64,000 nucleotides of DNA from Microbacterium thalassium (GCF_014208045.1 NZ_JACHML010000001.1:3162001-3226000); one strand, 5' to 3'. Shown: positions 47,018 to 56,568, counted from the stretch's first letter. The notes: a model not told the origin generated them from the sequence alone. Made by a program: numbers and translations.

Positions 47018-49063
47018 ATGAGCATCACCGACACCCAGACCACCGCGGCGTTCGTCACGCCGCCCGCCCCTGCCCACCCGCTGGCGAGCCTGAGCGCCGC
47101 CGAGATCGAAGCCGTCCGCGCCGTCGTCCTGGGCCTTCCCACCACGACCGACAAGACGCGCTTCGCCTACGTCGGGCTCGAGGAGCCCGCCAAGGGCGAG
47201 GTGCTCGCGTGGGAGGCCGGCGACGGACCGCTCCCCGAACGCCGCGCCCGCGTGCAGCTGCTCGAGATGACCACCGCCCACTCCCTCGACCTCATCGTGT
47301 CGCTCGCGACCGGCGAGGTCCTCCGCGAGACCGAGCTCGACGGCACCGCCGGGCAGCTCCCGATCATCGACGCCGAGTTCGAAGAGGTCGGGGTCATCGC
47401 GAACGAGAGCGAGGCGTGGGTCGCCGCCCTCGCGAACCGCGGCCTCACCCCCGACGACGTCGTGCTCGTGCCGCTCTCGGCCGGGCACTACGGCTACGAG
47501 GACGAGGTCGGGCGCCGCATCCTGCGCACGTTCGCGTTCCGGATGGACCACCCGGCCGATCACCCGTGGGCGCACCCGGTCGACGGCCTCACCGCCTACA
47601 TCGACGTCGCCCGCCGCGAAGTGCTCAAGATCGTCGACACCCCGGGGTTCGAGATCCCCGAGACCAGCGGCAACTTCGACGACCCCGAGCTGCAGGGTCC
47701 GCCGCTCGAGGGCCTCAAGCCCATCGAGATCACCCAGCCCGAGGGCTCCAGCTTCACCGTCGAGGACGAGATGGTCACGTGGGGCAACTGGAAGCTGCGC
47801 ATCGGCTTCGACACCCGCGAGGGCCTCGTGCTGCGCCAGCTCGAGTTCGACGGCCGCCCCGTGATGTACCGCGGGTCGATCAGCGAGATGGTCGTCCCCT
47901 ACGGCGACCCCGCGCCGAACCGCTTCTGGCAGAACTACTTCGACACCGGCGAGTACCTGTTCGGCCGCTACACCAACGAACTCGAGCTCGGCTGCGACTG
48001 CGTGGGCGACATCACCTACGTCGACGCGGTGCTCTCGGACGAGCTGGGGTCGCCCCGCACGATCCGCAACGGCATCTGCATGCACGAGGAGGACTTCGGG
48101 TCGCTGTGGAAGCACACCGACCTGTTCACCGGCTCCAGCGAGGTGCGTCGCCAGCGGCGCCTGGTGATCTCGTTCTTCACCACCGTCGGCAACTACGACT
48201 ACGGGTTCTTCTGGTACCTGTACCTCGACGGCACGATCGAGTGCGAGGCCAAGCTCACCGGCATCCTCTTCTCGAGCGCGTACCCGGGTGAGGATGCCGA
48301 CGGCAACCCGTATCCGTTCGCCTCGCAGGTCGCCCCGGGCCTGGGTGCGCCGTACCACCAGCACCTGTTCTCGGCGCGCCTGGACATGACCGTCGACGGC
48401 ACCGCCAACGTCGTCAACGAGATCGACGCCGTGCGCGTGCCGATCTCGGAGATCAACCCGGCCGGCAACGCCTTCAGCAAGAAGGTCACGCCCATCACGA
48501 GCGAGAAGGAGTCCGGCCGCGTCGCGAACGGCGCCCTGAACCGCGTGTGGCAGGTCGCCTCGACCGAGAAGACCACGTCGATGGGTCAGCCGACGTCGTA
48601 CGTGCTTTTCCCGACCGAGACCCCCGTGCTGCTGGCCGACGACGACTCCGTCATCGCCTCCCGCGCCGCGTTCGCGACGAAGAACCTGTTCGTCACGAAG
48701 TACGACCCGGCGGAGCGCTACGCGGCGGGCGACTTCGTCAACCAGCATCCGGGCGGCGCCGGCATCCCGGAGTTCATCGCGGGCGACGAGCCCCTCGTGG
48801 GCGAGGACGTCGTGCTGTGGCACACCTTCGGCCTGACGCACTTCCCTCGCAACGAGGACTGGCCGGTCATGCCGATGGACTACGCGAAGTTCACGCTGAA
48901 GCCGTACAACTTCTTCGAGCGGAACCCCACGCTGAACGTGCCGGCTCCCGTCATGGACCACTGCTCGATGGGCACGGGGGCCGCGCACACCGCGCACCGT
49001 GAGCACGGTCACGACGCGCACGCGGGTCACGACCACGGTCACCACGGTCACCACCACCACTGA
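47018..49063 (+). CDS. Copper/TPQ primary amine oxidase with C-terminal His-rich tail
   Basis: A 681-residue copper amine oxidase converting a primary amine, O2 and water to aldehyde, H2O2 and ammonia. The TPQ precursor is Tyr393 in VGNYDYGFFWY, the catalytic base is Asp309 in YFDTGEYLFG, and the copper ligands are His447, His449 (YHQHLFS) and His608 (GLTHFPRNEDW). The core closely resembles the Arthrobacter phenylethylamine/histamine oxidases of about 640 residues. It lacks a signal peptide. The extra C-terminus (657-681) has 13 His in 25 residues, which could bind Cu or Zn. The ATG has a CAGGAG site. It lies between its permease and a small membrane protein. Confidence 0.96.
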   Translation: MSITDTQTTAAFVTPPAPAHPLASLSAAEIEAVRAVVLGLPTTTDKTRFAYVGLEEPAKGEVLAWEAGDGPLPERRARVQLLEMTTAHSLDLIVSLATGEVLRETELDGTAGQLPIIDAEFEEVGVIANESEAWVAALANRGLTPDDVVLVPLSAGHYGYEDEVGRRILRTFAFRMDHPADHPWAHPVDGLTAYIDVARREVLKIVDTPGFEIPETSGNFDDPELQGPPLEGLKPIEITQPEGSSFTVEDEMVTWGNWKLRIGFDTREGLVLRQLEFDGRPVMYRGSISEMVVPYGDPAPNRFWQNYFDTGEYLFGRYTNELELGCDCVGDITYVDAVLSDELGSPRTIRNGICMHEEDFGSLWKHTDLFTGSSEVRRQRRLVISFFTTVGNYDYGFFWYLYLDGTIECEAKLTGILFSSAYPGEDADGNPYPFASQVAPGLGAPYHQHLFSARLDMTVDGTANVVNEIDAVRVPISEINPAGNAFSKKVTPITSEKESGRVANGALNRVWQVASTEKTTSMGQPTSYVLFPTETPVLLADDDSVIASRAAFATKNLFVTKYDPAERYAAGDFVNQHPGGAGIPEFIAGDEPLVGEDVVLWHTFGLTHFPRNEDWPVMPMDYAKFTLKPYNFFERNPTLNVPAPVMDHCSMGTGAAHTAHREHGHDAHAGHDHGHHGHHHH

Positions 49064-49074
49064 GGATCCGTCCC

Positions 49075-49605
49075 ATGCCGGAGATCCTCCACGCGTGGGC
49101 CCTCGCCCCGGCCGCGATCGGAACCTGCTGTCTGGCAGCCGATCGCGGCCGGGTGCGCGTGCCCGAGCTGCTCGCGTCGATCCTCATGCTCGTCGCGATG
49201 CTCGACGCCGCCCTGGCGCACGCCGTGTCGAACGTCGTGTGGGCGACGCTGCTGATCGGGTCGGCGATCGCCCTCGCCGCCCTCCGCAGTCCGCGGCGGC
49301 GGCGCACCCGCGCCGCGGTCGCGGCGGCGAGCGCCGAGGTCGGGATGCTCGTGCACACGACGGTGGGCATGGTCGCGATGGCGGCGCTCCAGCTGAGCAT
49401 GCTCCACTCCGGAACCGCGGCGGGCGCCGGCCATGTGCACGGCGCGGGCCGCGGCCTGCTCGACGGGCTGCTGATCGTCGGTGCGATCGCGTACGGGGTG
49501 TTCAGCGCCGTGCTGGCCGCTCGCGCGCACACGCGGCTGGACCGTGCGCAGGATGTCGCGATGGGCGCGTCGGTCTGCCTCATGGCGGCCGGCCTCATCC
49601 TCTAG
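49075..49605 (+). CDS. Small polytopic membrane protein with His/Met/Cys-containing helices (DUF5134-like?)
   Basis: A 176-residue protein with about five hydrophobic helices, starting 11 bases after the amine oxidase stop. Potential metal ligands cluster in or next to the membrane: a CC pair near residue 18, HA and MLVAM in helix 2, MLVHTTVGMVAM in helix 4, and MLHSGTAAGAGHVHGAG in the loop after it. Size and pattern are reminiscent of DUF5134 proteins, but I am not sure. Given its place behind a His-tailed copper enzyme, a copper-handling role is a reasonable guess. Confidence 0.65.
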   Translation: MPEILHAWALAPAAIGTCCLAADRGRVRVPELLASILMLVAMLDAALAHAVSNVVWATLLIGSAIALAALRSPRRRRTRAAVAAASAEVGMLVHTTVGMVAMAALQLSMLHSGTAAGAGHVHGAGRGLLDGLLIVGAIAYGVFSAVLAARAHTRLDRAQDVAMGASVCLMAAGLIL

Positions 49606-49671
49606 GGAGCCGGGGAGTCCGAGGTCGTCCGACTTTCGCGGCTTCCCGGCCCCGGCGGGGCCGCCCGTTGT

Positions 49672-49677
49672 TACGAT
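49672..49677 (+). promoter_or_regulatory. -10 box for the moxR operon
   Basis: TACGAT, 66 nt upstream of the moxR TTG. Exactly six bases after it is a GTG that opens a 25-codon frame ending on the internal moxR ATG, so transcripts from here may begin with a leaderless ORF. Confidence 0.5.
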
Positions 49678-49683
49678 CGACGG

Positions 49684-49742
49684 GTGGGCGACGTCGCCCG
49701 CGGACCGGCTCCATCGCCCGACGGCAGCCCTGGGAGGTCGCT

Positions 49743-49761
<19 letters not shown>
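49684..49761 (+). CDS. Candidate leaderless leader ORF before moxR (25 codons)
   Basis: GTG at 49684, six bases after TACGAT, opens a frame of 25 codons (start VGDVARGPAPSPDGSPGRSL, end WQTPR) whose TGA (49759-49761) overlaps the ATG at 49758 of moxR as ATGA. The Gly/Pro-rich peptide resembles nothing I know. If translated it would couple entry into moxR at the ATG, five codons after the SD-supported TTG. It could also be a chance frame. Confidence 0.3.
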
Positions 49762-50753
<992 letters not shown>

Positions 50754-50768
50754 ATCGCACCCACGATC

Positions 50769-52013
50769 ATGTCGAGCATCTGGCCGTTCACGCCCCGTGG
50801 GACGGGCGCGCTGGTGCTCGGGGTGGCGGCCTTCATCGCCGCCGGAGAGCTGGGGCTCGTCGAGCTGGTGTACTTCGGGGTGCTGCTGGTGGCGGCGGTG
50901 CTCACGAGCCTGATCTCGCTCTATGTCGCCCAGCGGACCGACAGCGTCGAGCGCGCCCTGCATCCGGACGTCGTCGCCGTGGGCCGCGAGGCCGAGGTGA
51001 CGGTGCGAGTCGGTGCGCGCAGCGCGCTGCCGACCGCGACGGGGCTGTGGCACGACGCGCTGCCGGTGGGACTGGCCGGCAGCGCCGAGGGCGTGTTCCC
51101 GGCGCTGGCTTCGGGGCTGCGGGGAGCCGAGCGCACCGTCGACCTGTCGTACCGCGTCCGCGGGACGAGCCGCGGCATCCATGCGATCGGTCCGCTCTCG
51201 GTGCGGGTGCTCGATCCGTTCGGGCTGGTGCGTCGCAACACCGTGCTCGGCGACCGCACGCGGGTCGTCGTCGCCCCCGAGGTGGTCGAGCTGCCGTCGC
51301 TGCGCATCGCGTCGGGCGAATCGGGCGGCATGCGGCACATGACGAACGAGCGGCTCGGGCAGGGGTCGGACAACCTCACCCCGCGCACCTACGTCCCCGG
51401 CGACTCGATGCGCCGCATCCACTGGCGCGCGAGCGCCCACCACGACTCGCTCATGGTGCGTCAGGAGGAGCAGGAGTCGACCCCCGAGGCGACCGTGATG
51501 CTCGACCGCAGCGCGACGCGGTGGGACCCGCTGGCCACGGCCGCGCCGGGAGCGGATCCCGGCTTCGAGGTCGCGGTGTCCGCGTGCGTGTCGGCCATGG
51601 CGCGCCTGGTGCGCGACGGCTTCGCCGTCGACGTCGCCGACAGCGACGGCGTGCTGCTGGCGGATCCGATCGCGGGCGGCGACCTCGTCGAGGTCGACCA
51701 CGCGGTGGCGGACTTCGCGTCGCTCCGGGCCCGCAACGGCGACACCCTGCCGCGCCTGCCGCACCTGTTCGTCGGCGCGATGACCGGCCCGCTCGTCCTG
51801 ATCGTCGGGCGATTCGATCCGGCGGACGCCGATGCCCTCGCCTCGGTGGCGCACCACACGTCCGCCGCGATCCTGCTCGCGGTCGATCCGCGCGCCGACG
51901 CCCTGGAGCGCGCGACCGCCCACGGCTGGCACGCGGCGCGCGTCGGCGAGGGCGAGGTGGCGGATGCATGGGCGCAGGCCGCCGAGACGGAGGCCGGTCG
52001 TGTCCTCCGGTGA
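50769..52013 (+). CDS. DUF58 domain protein
   Basis: A 414-residue protein with two N-terminal hydrophobic helices (about 14-50), then a beta-rich region, and the DUF58 signature TPRTYVPGDSMRRIHWRASAHHDSLMVRQEEQE followed by a vWA-like segment. In the MoxR-DUF58-transglutaminase triad it is presumed to hold the substrate complex at the membrane. Only a weak ribosome site precedes the ATG, so translation may be linked to moxR. Its end overlaps the start of the transglutaminase gene by 14 bases. Confidence 0.9.
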   Translation: MSSIWPFTPRGTGALVLGVAAFIAAGELGLVELVYFGVLLVAAVLTSLISLYVAQRTDSVERALHPDVVAVGREAEVTVRVGARSALPTATGLWHDALPVGLAGSAEGVFPALASGLRGAERTVDLSYRVRGTSRGIHAIGPLSVRVLDPFGLVRRNTVLGDRTRVVVAPEVVELPSLRIASGESGGMRHMTNERLGQGSDNLTPRTYVPGDSMRRIHWRASAHHDSLMVRQEEQESTPEATVMLDRSATRWDPLATAAPGADPGFEVAVSACVSAMARLVRDGFAVDVADSDGVLLADPIAGGDLVEVDHAVADFASLRARNGDTLPRLPHLFVGAMTGPLVLIVGRFDPADADALASVAHHTSAAILLAVDPRADALERATAHGWHAARVGEGEVADAWAQAAETEAGRVLR

Positions 52014-54282
52014 GCGGCGGCCGGTGCGGCGCGGCGATCTGACCCTCGCGATCGGGTGTCTGCTGGCCCTGCTGGTGACGGTGCTCCCGCTTCTGCGGGT
52101 GGTCACCCCCGGGCCGTGGCTGGGCGGCACCGTCGTGCTCATGACGGCGCTGCTGGCGACCGGATACATCGCCCGGCGGCTGCGTCTTCCCGCCGTCGCG
52201 GTCAGCCTCGCCGAGGCGGCGCTGTGGCTGGTGTTCATGAGCGCCGTCTTCCTCGGCTCGGTCTCGCTGCTCGGGTTCATCCCGACCGTCTCGTCGGTGC
52301 AGGCCGTCCCCGTGTTCATCGAGGCGGCGATGGATGCGATCTACCACGGTGTGGCGCCGATGGAGGCGACCGAGCCGCTCGCCTTCCTGATCATGGGCGC
52401 CACCGGGCTGCTGACGATCGCGGTGGACCACGTCGTCATCACCGCCCGCATGCCGCTGCTGGCCGCGATCGCCCTCGTGATGGTGTCGCTGATCCCGGCG
52501 ATCGCGGTGCCCGTCGAGCCGGACATCCTGGCGTTCGTGCTGCTGGCCGCGTGCATCCTCTTCCTCGTGCGGGCCGAGACCCAGTCGCGCGATCCGTCGC
52601 CGGCCCGGGGAGGCGAATCGGCACCGGCCGCCGTTCCGCTGGCCGGCGTGACGGCGACGGCCGTCGGCATCGGGGCCGTCGCCGTCGTGGTCGCGCTCGT
52701 CGTCACGCCGACGCTCCCCCAGCCGGTGCTCCGCGCAGGCAGCAACCCGTTCGGGACGGGCGTCGGCCTCGACGCCTCACTCGAGCTGGGCGACGATCTG
52801 CGCCGGCCGCGCGAGATCGAGATCATGCGCATCCACAGTTCGGCGCCGTCGCCGCCGTACCTGCGCGCGACCACCCTGTCGGACTTCGACGGCGAGGTGT
52901 GGAACCCCGACATCTCTCGCTCGATCCCCCTGGATTCGCCCAGCGAGTTCGGCGATGTGTCGGTGGCCGAAGGCATCCGCGTCGACGAGTACGTCACGAC
53001 CGTCGAGGTCGAGAACCTGTCGTCGACGTGGCTGCCGGTCAGCTATCCCGCGGTGACGGTCACGGGGCTCGTCGGCCAGTGGGCGGCCGTGCCGTGGAAT
53101 CGCACGGTGGTCGCGCGGGCCGGGTCGAGCCAGGGCGAGACGTATCAGGTCACCACGCACGTGCCGCGTCCCACGCTCGAGCAGATCAGGGCGGCGGAGG
53201 CGGTGTGGCCCGGCCTGCCCAACGACACGACGTCTCTGCCCGACGGGGTTCCGGCCATCGTCGGGCAGCTGGCCAGACAGGTCACCGCAGACGCGTTCAC
53301 CGACTACGACAAACTCGCCGCGCTGCAGGCCTGGTTCCGCGGCACCGACTTCCGCTATTCGCTGTCGGCCCCCGTGGACGCCGGCTTCGACGGCAGCGGC
53401 GCCGAGGCGATCGCGCAGTTCCTGGAGGTGCGCGAGGGGTACTGCATCCACTTCGCGTCGGCGTTCGCGATGATGGCGCGCGAGCTCGGGATGCCGAGCC
53501 GCATCGTCGTCGGGTTCCTCCCCGGCTCCTCGACGACCGAGGTGATCGACGGCGAGACGGTCCACTCGATCACCACGAGCCGGACGCACTCGTGGCCGGA
53601 GGTCTACTTCGAGGGCATCGGATGGGTCGCCTTCGAGCCGACGAACAGCCTGGGCTCACCGACGGCGTTCTCGTCGGCGACCTCCGATCCGCTGGCCGGC
53701 ATCCCGGGGGTCACGGCGTCGGCCCAGGCGAGCGCGTCGGCCACCCCGACCGCGGGCGAGCGCCCCCAGGACCTCGGCCAGGACCAGACGGGGTCGGCCT
53801 CGGGTCCCCTCACCGCGAGCGGCGAGGGATGGCCGCCGGCCGCGGTGGCGCTGGTGATCGCGGCCCTGCTGACGCTGCCCGCCGTCGCCCGCGAGATCCG
53901 GCGCCGCGGTCGGCTCGCGCAGGCGGCCGAGGGCGACGCGGGCGCCGCCTGGGCACTCGTGCAGGATACGGCGATCGACCTGGGGATCCCCGTGCCGCCC
54001 GCCGAGACACCGCGGGCGCTCGGCGAGCGTCTCGTCGCGCGCTACGGTGCTCCGCCCGAGGTCATGGGCCAGCTCGTGAACGCCATCGAACGGGCGGCCT
54101 ACGCCCCCTCGAGGGCGCAGTACTGGGAGGGCGACGTGCTGCCGGGGGCCGCGATCGCTGTTCGGGCGGCTCTCATGGCGCAGGTGCCGGTGTCGCGTCG
54201 CGCCCTCGCCGTCATCGCGCCGAGATCGCTGATCGTGCGTCCGGGCACCGCCTACGCCGCGGCGAGGCCGTCGCGCGCCTGA
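52000..54282 (+). CDS. Transglutaminase-like membrane protein (TgpA-type, with DUF4129-like C-terminus)
   Basis: A 760-residue protein with about six N-terminal helices (to about residue 235), an extracytoplasmic linker, and a transglutaminase core with Cys482 (VREGYCIHFASAFAMMAREL), His530 (SRTHSWPEVYFEGIGW) and a following acidic position (AFEPT). A late membrane helix at about 610-630 leads to a cytoplasmic DUF4129-like end (AAYAPSRAQYWEGDVL). It probably modifies or cleaves an envelope protein. The GTG at 52000 has a GGAG site and overlaps the DUF58 stop, making this the third gene of a coupled operon. Confidence 0.92.
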   Translation: MSSGERRPVRRGDLTLAIGCLLALLVTVLPLLRVVTPGPWLGGTVVLMTALLATGYIARRLRLPAVAVSLAEAALWLVFMSAVFLGSVSLLGFIPTVSSVQAVPVFIEAAMDAIYHGVAPMEATEPLAFLIMGATGLLTIAVDHVVITARMPLLAAIALVMVSLIPAIAVPVEPDILAFVLLAACILFLVRAETQSRDPSPARGGESAPAAVPLAGVTATAVGIGAVAVVVALVVTPTLPQPVLRAGSNPFGTGVGLDASLELGDDLRRPREIEIMRIHSSAPSPPYLRATTLSDFDGEVWNPDISRSIPLDSPSEFGDVSVAEGIRVDEYVTTVEVENLSSTWLPVSYPAVTVTGLVGQWAAVPWNRTVVARAGSSQGETYQVTTHVPRPTLEQIRAAEAVWPGLPNDTTSLPDGVPAIVGQLARQVTADAFTDYDKLAALQAWFRGTDFRYSLSAPVDAGFDGSGAEAIAQFLEVREGYCIHFASAFAMMARELGMPSRIVVGFLPGSSTTEVIDGETVHSITTSRTHSWPEVYFEGIGWVAFEPTNSLGSPTAFSSATSDPLAGIPGVTASAQASASATPTAGERPQDLGQDQTGSASGPLTASGEGWPPAAVALVIAALLTLPAVAREIRRRGRLAQAAEGDAGAAWALVQDTAIDLGIPVPPAETPRALGERLVARYGAPPEVMGQLVNAIERAAYAPSRAQYWEGDVLPGAAIAVRAALMAQVPVSRRALAVIAPRSLIVRPGTAYAAARPSRA

Positions 54283-54310
54283 TGCGGGCGCGCGACGTCG
54301 GCGGCGGGGC

Positions 54311-55027
54311 TCAGTGGGCGGCGACCCAGCTCTTGAGGACCGACAGCGAGATGCCGGTGCGACTCTGTGACTTCTTCAGCCCGACCTCCGCGGCGATCTG
54401 CTTCGCCGAGCAGCCGGCCGTGTCGGTGATCGTGTAGCCCGACTTGGCCCCGGTGCCGTCGATGAAGACGCCCGACTTGTTGGCGTAGTAGCCCCCCGCG
54501 GCCTTGCGCACGCTGTCGGGCAGCGAGGTTCCGGAGCAGACGTCGGCTGAATCGGCGACGCCGTCGCCGTCGGCGTCGCTCACCGTGGTGGAGCCGCCGC
54601 CGCTGCCACCGGACGAGCACGAGAAGGTCCACGTCAGCGACGCGGGCCGGGTGCCCGCGGCTTCGTACGACCAGCTGAAGCTGTGGGTCGTGCTGATGCC
54701 CGCGGTGTAGTGGAACCCGGAGGTCGCGGGAGCCTCGTAGAAGTCGAACGCCAGGCCGATCACGACCGTGGCGATGATCCGGTCCTCGGCGAGCGCGGGG
54801 CTCGCCGAGACGCTGAGCGTCTCGCCGGCCGTCATCGCGACGACCTCGCTTACGCCCGACGCGGTGACCGTGCGTCCGTCGAGGGACGAGCAGGTCACTC
54901 CCGACGACGATTCGCCGCCGCCGCGGACGGGCTTGGCCGCCGAAGCCGGCAGCACCGCCGTGGTGACGGCCAGCGCGATTCCGGCCAGTGCGCCGATGGC
55001 GCCGATGATCTTGCCGCGAGTGTGCAT
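54311..55027 (-). CDS. Secreted protein with a thrombospondin type-3 calcium repeat
   Basis: A 238-residue exported protein. A signal peptide (cut near ASA-A, about residue 31) is followed by a beta-rich domain with two Cys and a Ser/Gly linker. One thrombospondin type-3 repeat (SDADGDGVADSADVCSGT) has the Asp pattern of a calcium site. The C-terminus, GCSAKQIAAEVGLKKSQSRTG and SVLKSWV, resembles the short module that often follows such repeats in secreted bacterial proteins. No sortase or membrane anchor is present. The ATG has a GAGGAGAG site. Function unknown, perhaps adhesion. Confidence 0.75.
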   Translation of the reverse strand: MHTRGKIIGAIGALAGIALAVTTAVLPASAAKPVRGGGESSSGVTCSSLDGRTVTASGVSEVVAMTAGETLSVSASPALAEDRIIATVVIGLAFDFYEAPATSGFHYTAGISTTHSFSWSYEAAGTRPASLTWTFSCSSGGSGGGSTTVSDADGDGVADSADVCSGTSLPDSVRKAAGGYYANKSGVFIDGTGAKSGYTITDTAGCSAKQIAAEVGLKKSQSRTGISLSVLKSWVAAH

Positions 55028-55196
55028 CTTCTCTCCTCGGTATGACGACGACAGTGCGTCATCCCGCCCCTCCCCCGAGAGAGCGAGAACTTCCCTTGCC
55101 TACCAGAATTCACCTGTGTATCGCCAGAGAGCGTGTGCGCGGATCGAGGTCGCGCACACGTGCTCCACCGGAATCGGAGCACCCCGGCCGACCAGG

Positions 55197-55202
55197 TAGA
55201 CT
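55197..55202 (+). promoter_or_regulatory. -10 box for tRNA-Ser
   Basis: TAGACT, 29 nt before the mature tRNA. Between them lies a small hairpin (GCCCTTTTCGCGAAGGGC) that would be part of the 5' leader removed by RNase P. Confidence 0.55.
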
Positions 55203-55231
55203 GTCCTGCGGCCCTTTTCGCGAAGGGCTCT

Positions 55232-55319
55232 GGAGGATTCGCCTAGTGGCCTATGGCGCACGCTTGGAAAGCGTGTTGGGTGCAAGCCCTCAGGGGTTCG
55301 AATCCCCTATCCTCCGCCA
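55232..55319 (+). tRNA. tRNA-Ser (GGA anticodon), CCA encoded
   Basis: A class II tRNA with acceptor GGAGGAT/ATCCTCC, anticodon loop TTGGAAA (anticodon GGA), a long variable arm (GTTGGGTGCAAGCCCTC) and T arm GGTTCGAATCC. Discriminator G is followed by an encoded CCA, unlike the other two tRNAs here. Confidence 0.96.
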
Positions 55320-55352
55320 TTTTCACCACTCTGACCTGGGATTCTTCTCAGC

Positions 55353-55979
55353 TCAGTCCGGGCTTTCCGTCACACCGTCGGCGAACCGCCTCCCCGATGC
55401 GATCTGCTCGGCGACGCGGCGCAGCGACAGCAGCAGAGGCTCGACGAGCACCGAACCGAGCACGACGTAGCGCACCGCCTCGTCGGGTGAACTCAGCGGC
55501 ACGTGGGCGATCTCGGCGTCCGCGATCCGGCGCATCGCGTCGACGTACTCCGCGGCCACGGCGGACGGCATCGCGAAGCCCGCGCGCTCGATGTTCTGCA
55601 GCGCCCGCGCGATGGCGGCGACCGTCGCGTCGTCGCACAGGCCCGGCTGCCAGCCGAGCCCCGCGATGAGCTCCTGGGCGGATGCCGTGTCGACGTCATC
55701 GTCCACGGGCGGCGTGACCGCCGCGTGGGCCGCGCCGAGGAGGTCGTTGGGGTTCTCGGGCGGATCCGCGAGCATCGCGACGACGCGCCGCACCTCGGCG
55801 ACGCTCACCCCCGAGTCGATGAGGGCGCGAATGACACCCAGCCGGCGCACGTGGGCGTCGCCGTAGTCGGCCTGCGTCGGCGAGGAGCGGACTCCTTCGG
55901 GCAGCAGCCCTTCGCGCAGGTAGTACTTGATCGAGGCGACCGAGACCCCGGTCGCCTTCGCCAGCTCTGAAATACGCAT
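55353..55979 (-). CDS. MerR-family regulator
   Basis: A 208-residue regulator with an N-terminal MerR HTH (MRISELAKATGVSVASIKYYLREGLLPEG) and a long C-terminal alpha-helical effector region without the Cys pattern of metal sensors. The ATG at 55979 is preferred to the GTG six bases upstream, as AGAGG then has normal spacing. It is divergent from a DUF4188 gene, with MerR-type dyads between them (55994-56033), so DUF4188 is its likely target. The effector is unknown and may be an organic molecule. Confidence 0.88.
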   Translation of the reverse strand: MRISELAKATGVSVASIKYYLREGLLPEGVRSSPTQADYGDAHVRRLGVIRALIDSGVSVAEVRRVVAMLADPPENPNDLLGAAHAAVTPPVDDDVDTASAQELIAGLGWQPGLCDDATVAAIARALQNIERAGFAMPSAVAAEYVDAMRRIADAEIAHVPLSSPDEAVRYVVLGSVLVEPLLLSLRRVAEQIASGRRFADGVTESPD

Positions 55980-55988
55980 GATCACCTC

Positions 55989-56033
55989 TTGACATGGATA
56001 GTATCGCTATCCATTATGGATAGTGACACTATC
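55989..56033 (+). promoter_or_regulatory. MerR-type promoter and operator for the DUF4188 gene
   Basis: A consensus -35 TTGACA (55989-55994) is followed by the dyad ATGGATAG-TATCG-CTATCCAT (55994-56014), with a -10 near 56012-56019 (CATTAT/TTATGG). The dyad fills the spacer, the classic MerR layout. A second perfect dyad GATAGT-GAC-ACTATC (56019-56033) sits downstream of the -10. Confidence 0.75.
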
Positions 56034-56048
56034 GAGAGGATGTCGACC

Positions 56049-56540
56049 ATGGCGAAGGTTCTTCCCGGCCGCATGACCCACCACCACGACGGAGACCTCG
56101 TCGTCTTCCACATCGGCATGCAGATCAACCGGCCGTGGCGACCGGACCTGTGGCTTCCGGTGTTCCTCGCCATGCCCGGCATGATCCGCGAACTGAGCGA
56201 GGACCCTGACTCCGGCATGCTCGGCTACGCGCTGCTCTTCGGGCGCGGCGGCCCCTACGTCGTGCAGTACTGGGACTCGGTCGACAAGCTCTACGCGTAC
56301 GCCTCGAACCCGTCGCAGCAGCACCGGCCGGCATGGACGGCGTTCAACCGCATGGCCCGGCGCGCACCCGGCGCGGTCGGCGTGTGGCACGAGACGTTCA
56401 CCGTGGATCGCGCCGAGTCGATGTACGTCTCGACGCGGCCGATGGGTCTGGGCGAGGCTACGACCCTCGTCGACGTCGGCCGCCACAACACGCACGCGCG
56501 CGACCGGCTCACCTCGAGCAGCCGGCGCCAGGTCGCGTAG
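56049..56540 (+). CDS. DUF4188 family protein (monooxygenase-like fold)
   Basis: A 163-residue cytoplasmic protein. It has VFHIGMQINRPWRPDLWLPVFLAMPGMIRELSEDPDSGMLGY and VQYWDSVDKLYAYASNP, the core of the DUF4188 family, which is related to ABM-type monooxygenase or aldoxime-dehydratase-like proteins. A VGVWHETF segment follows. No reaction is established. The ATG at 56049 was chosen because GAGAGG is nine bases upstream; the ATG at 56040 directly abuts that site. The strong MerR-controlled promoter suggests induction by a toxic compound. Confidence 0.82.
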   Translation: MAKVLPGRMTHHHDGDLVVFHIGMQINRPWRPDLWLPVFLAMPGMIRELSEDPDSGMLGYALLFGRGGPYVVQYWDSVDKLYAYASNPSQQHRPAWTAFNRMARRAPGAVGVWHETFTVDRAESMYVSTRPMGLGEATTLVDVGRHNTHARDRLTSSSRRQVA

Positions 56541-56568
56541 CCCGCAAACGCGCGGCCGAGGTGCCGGC

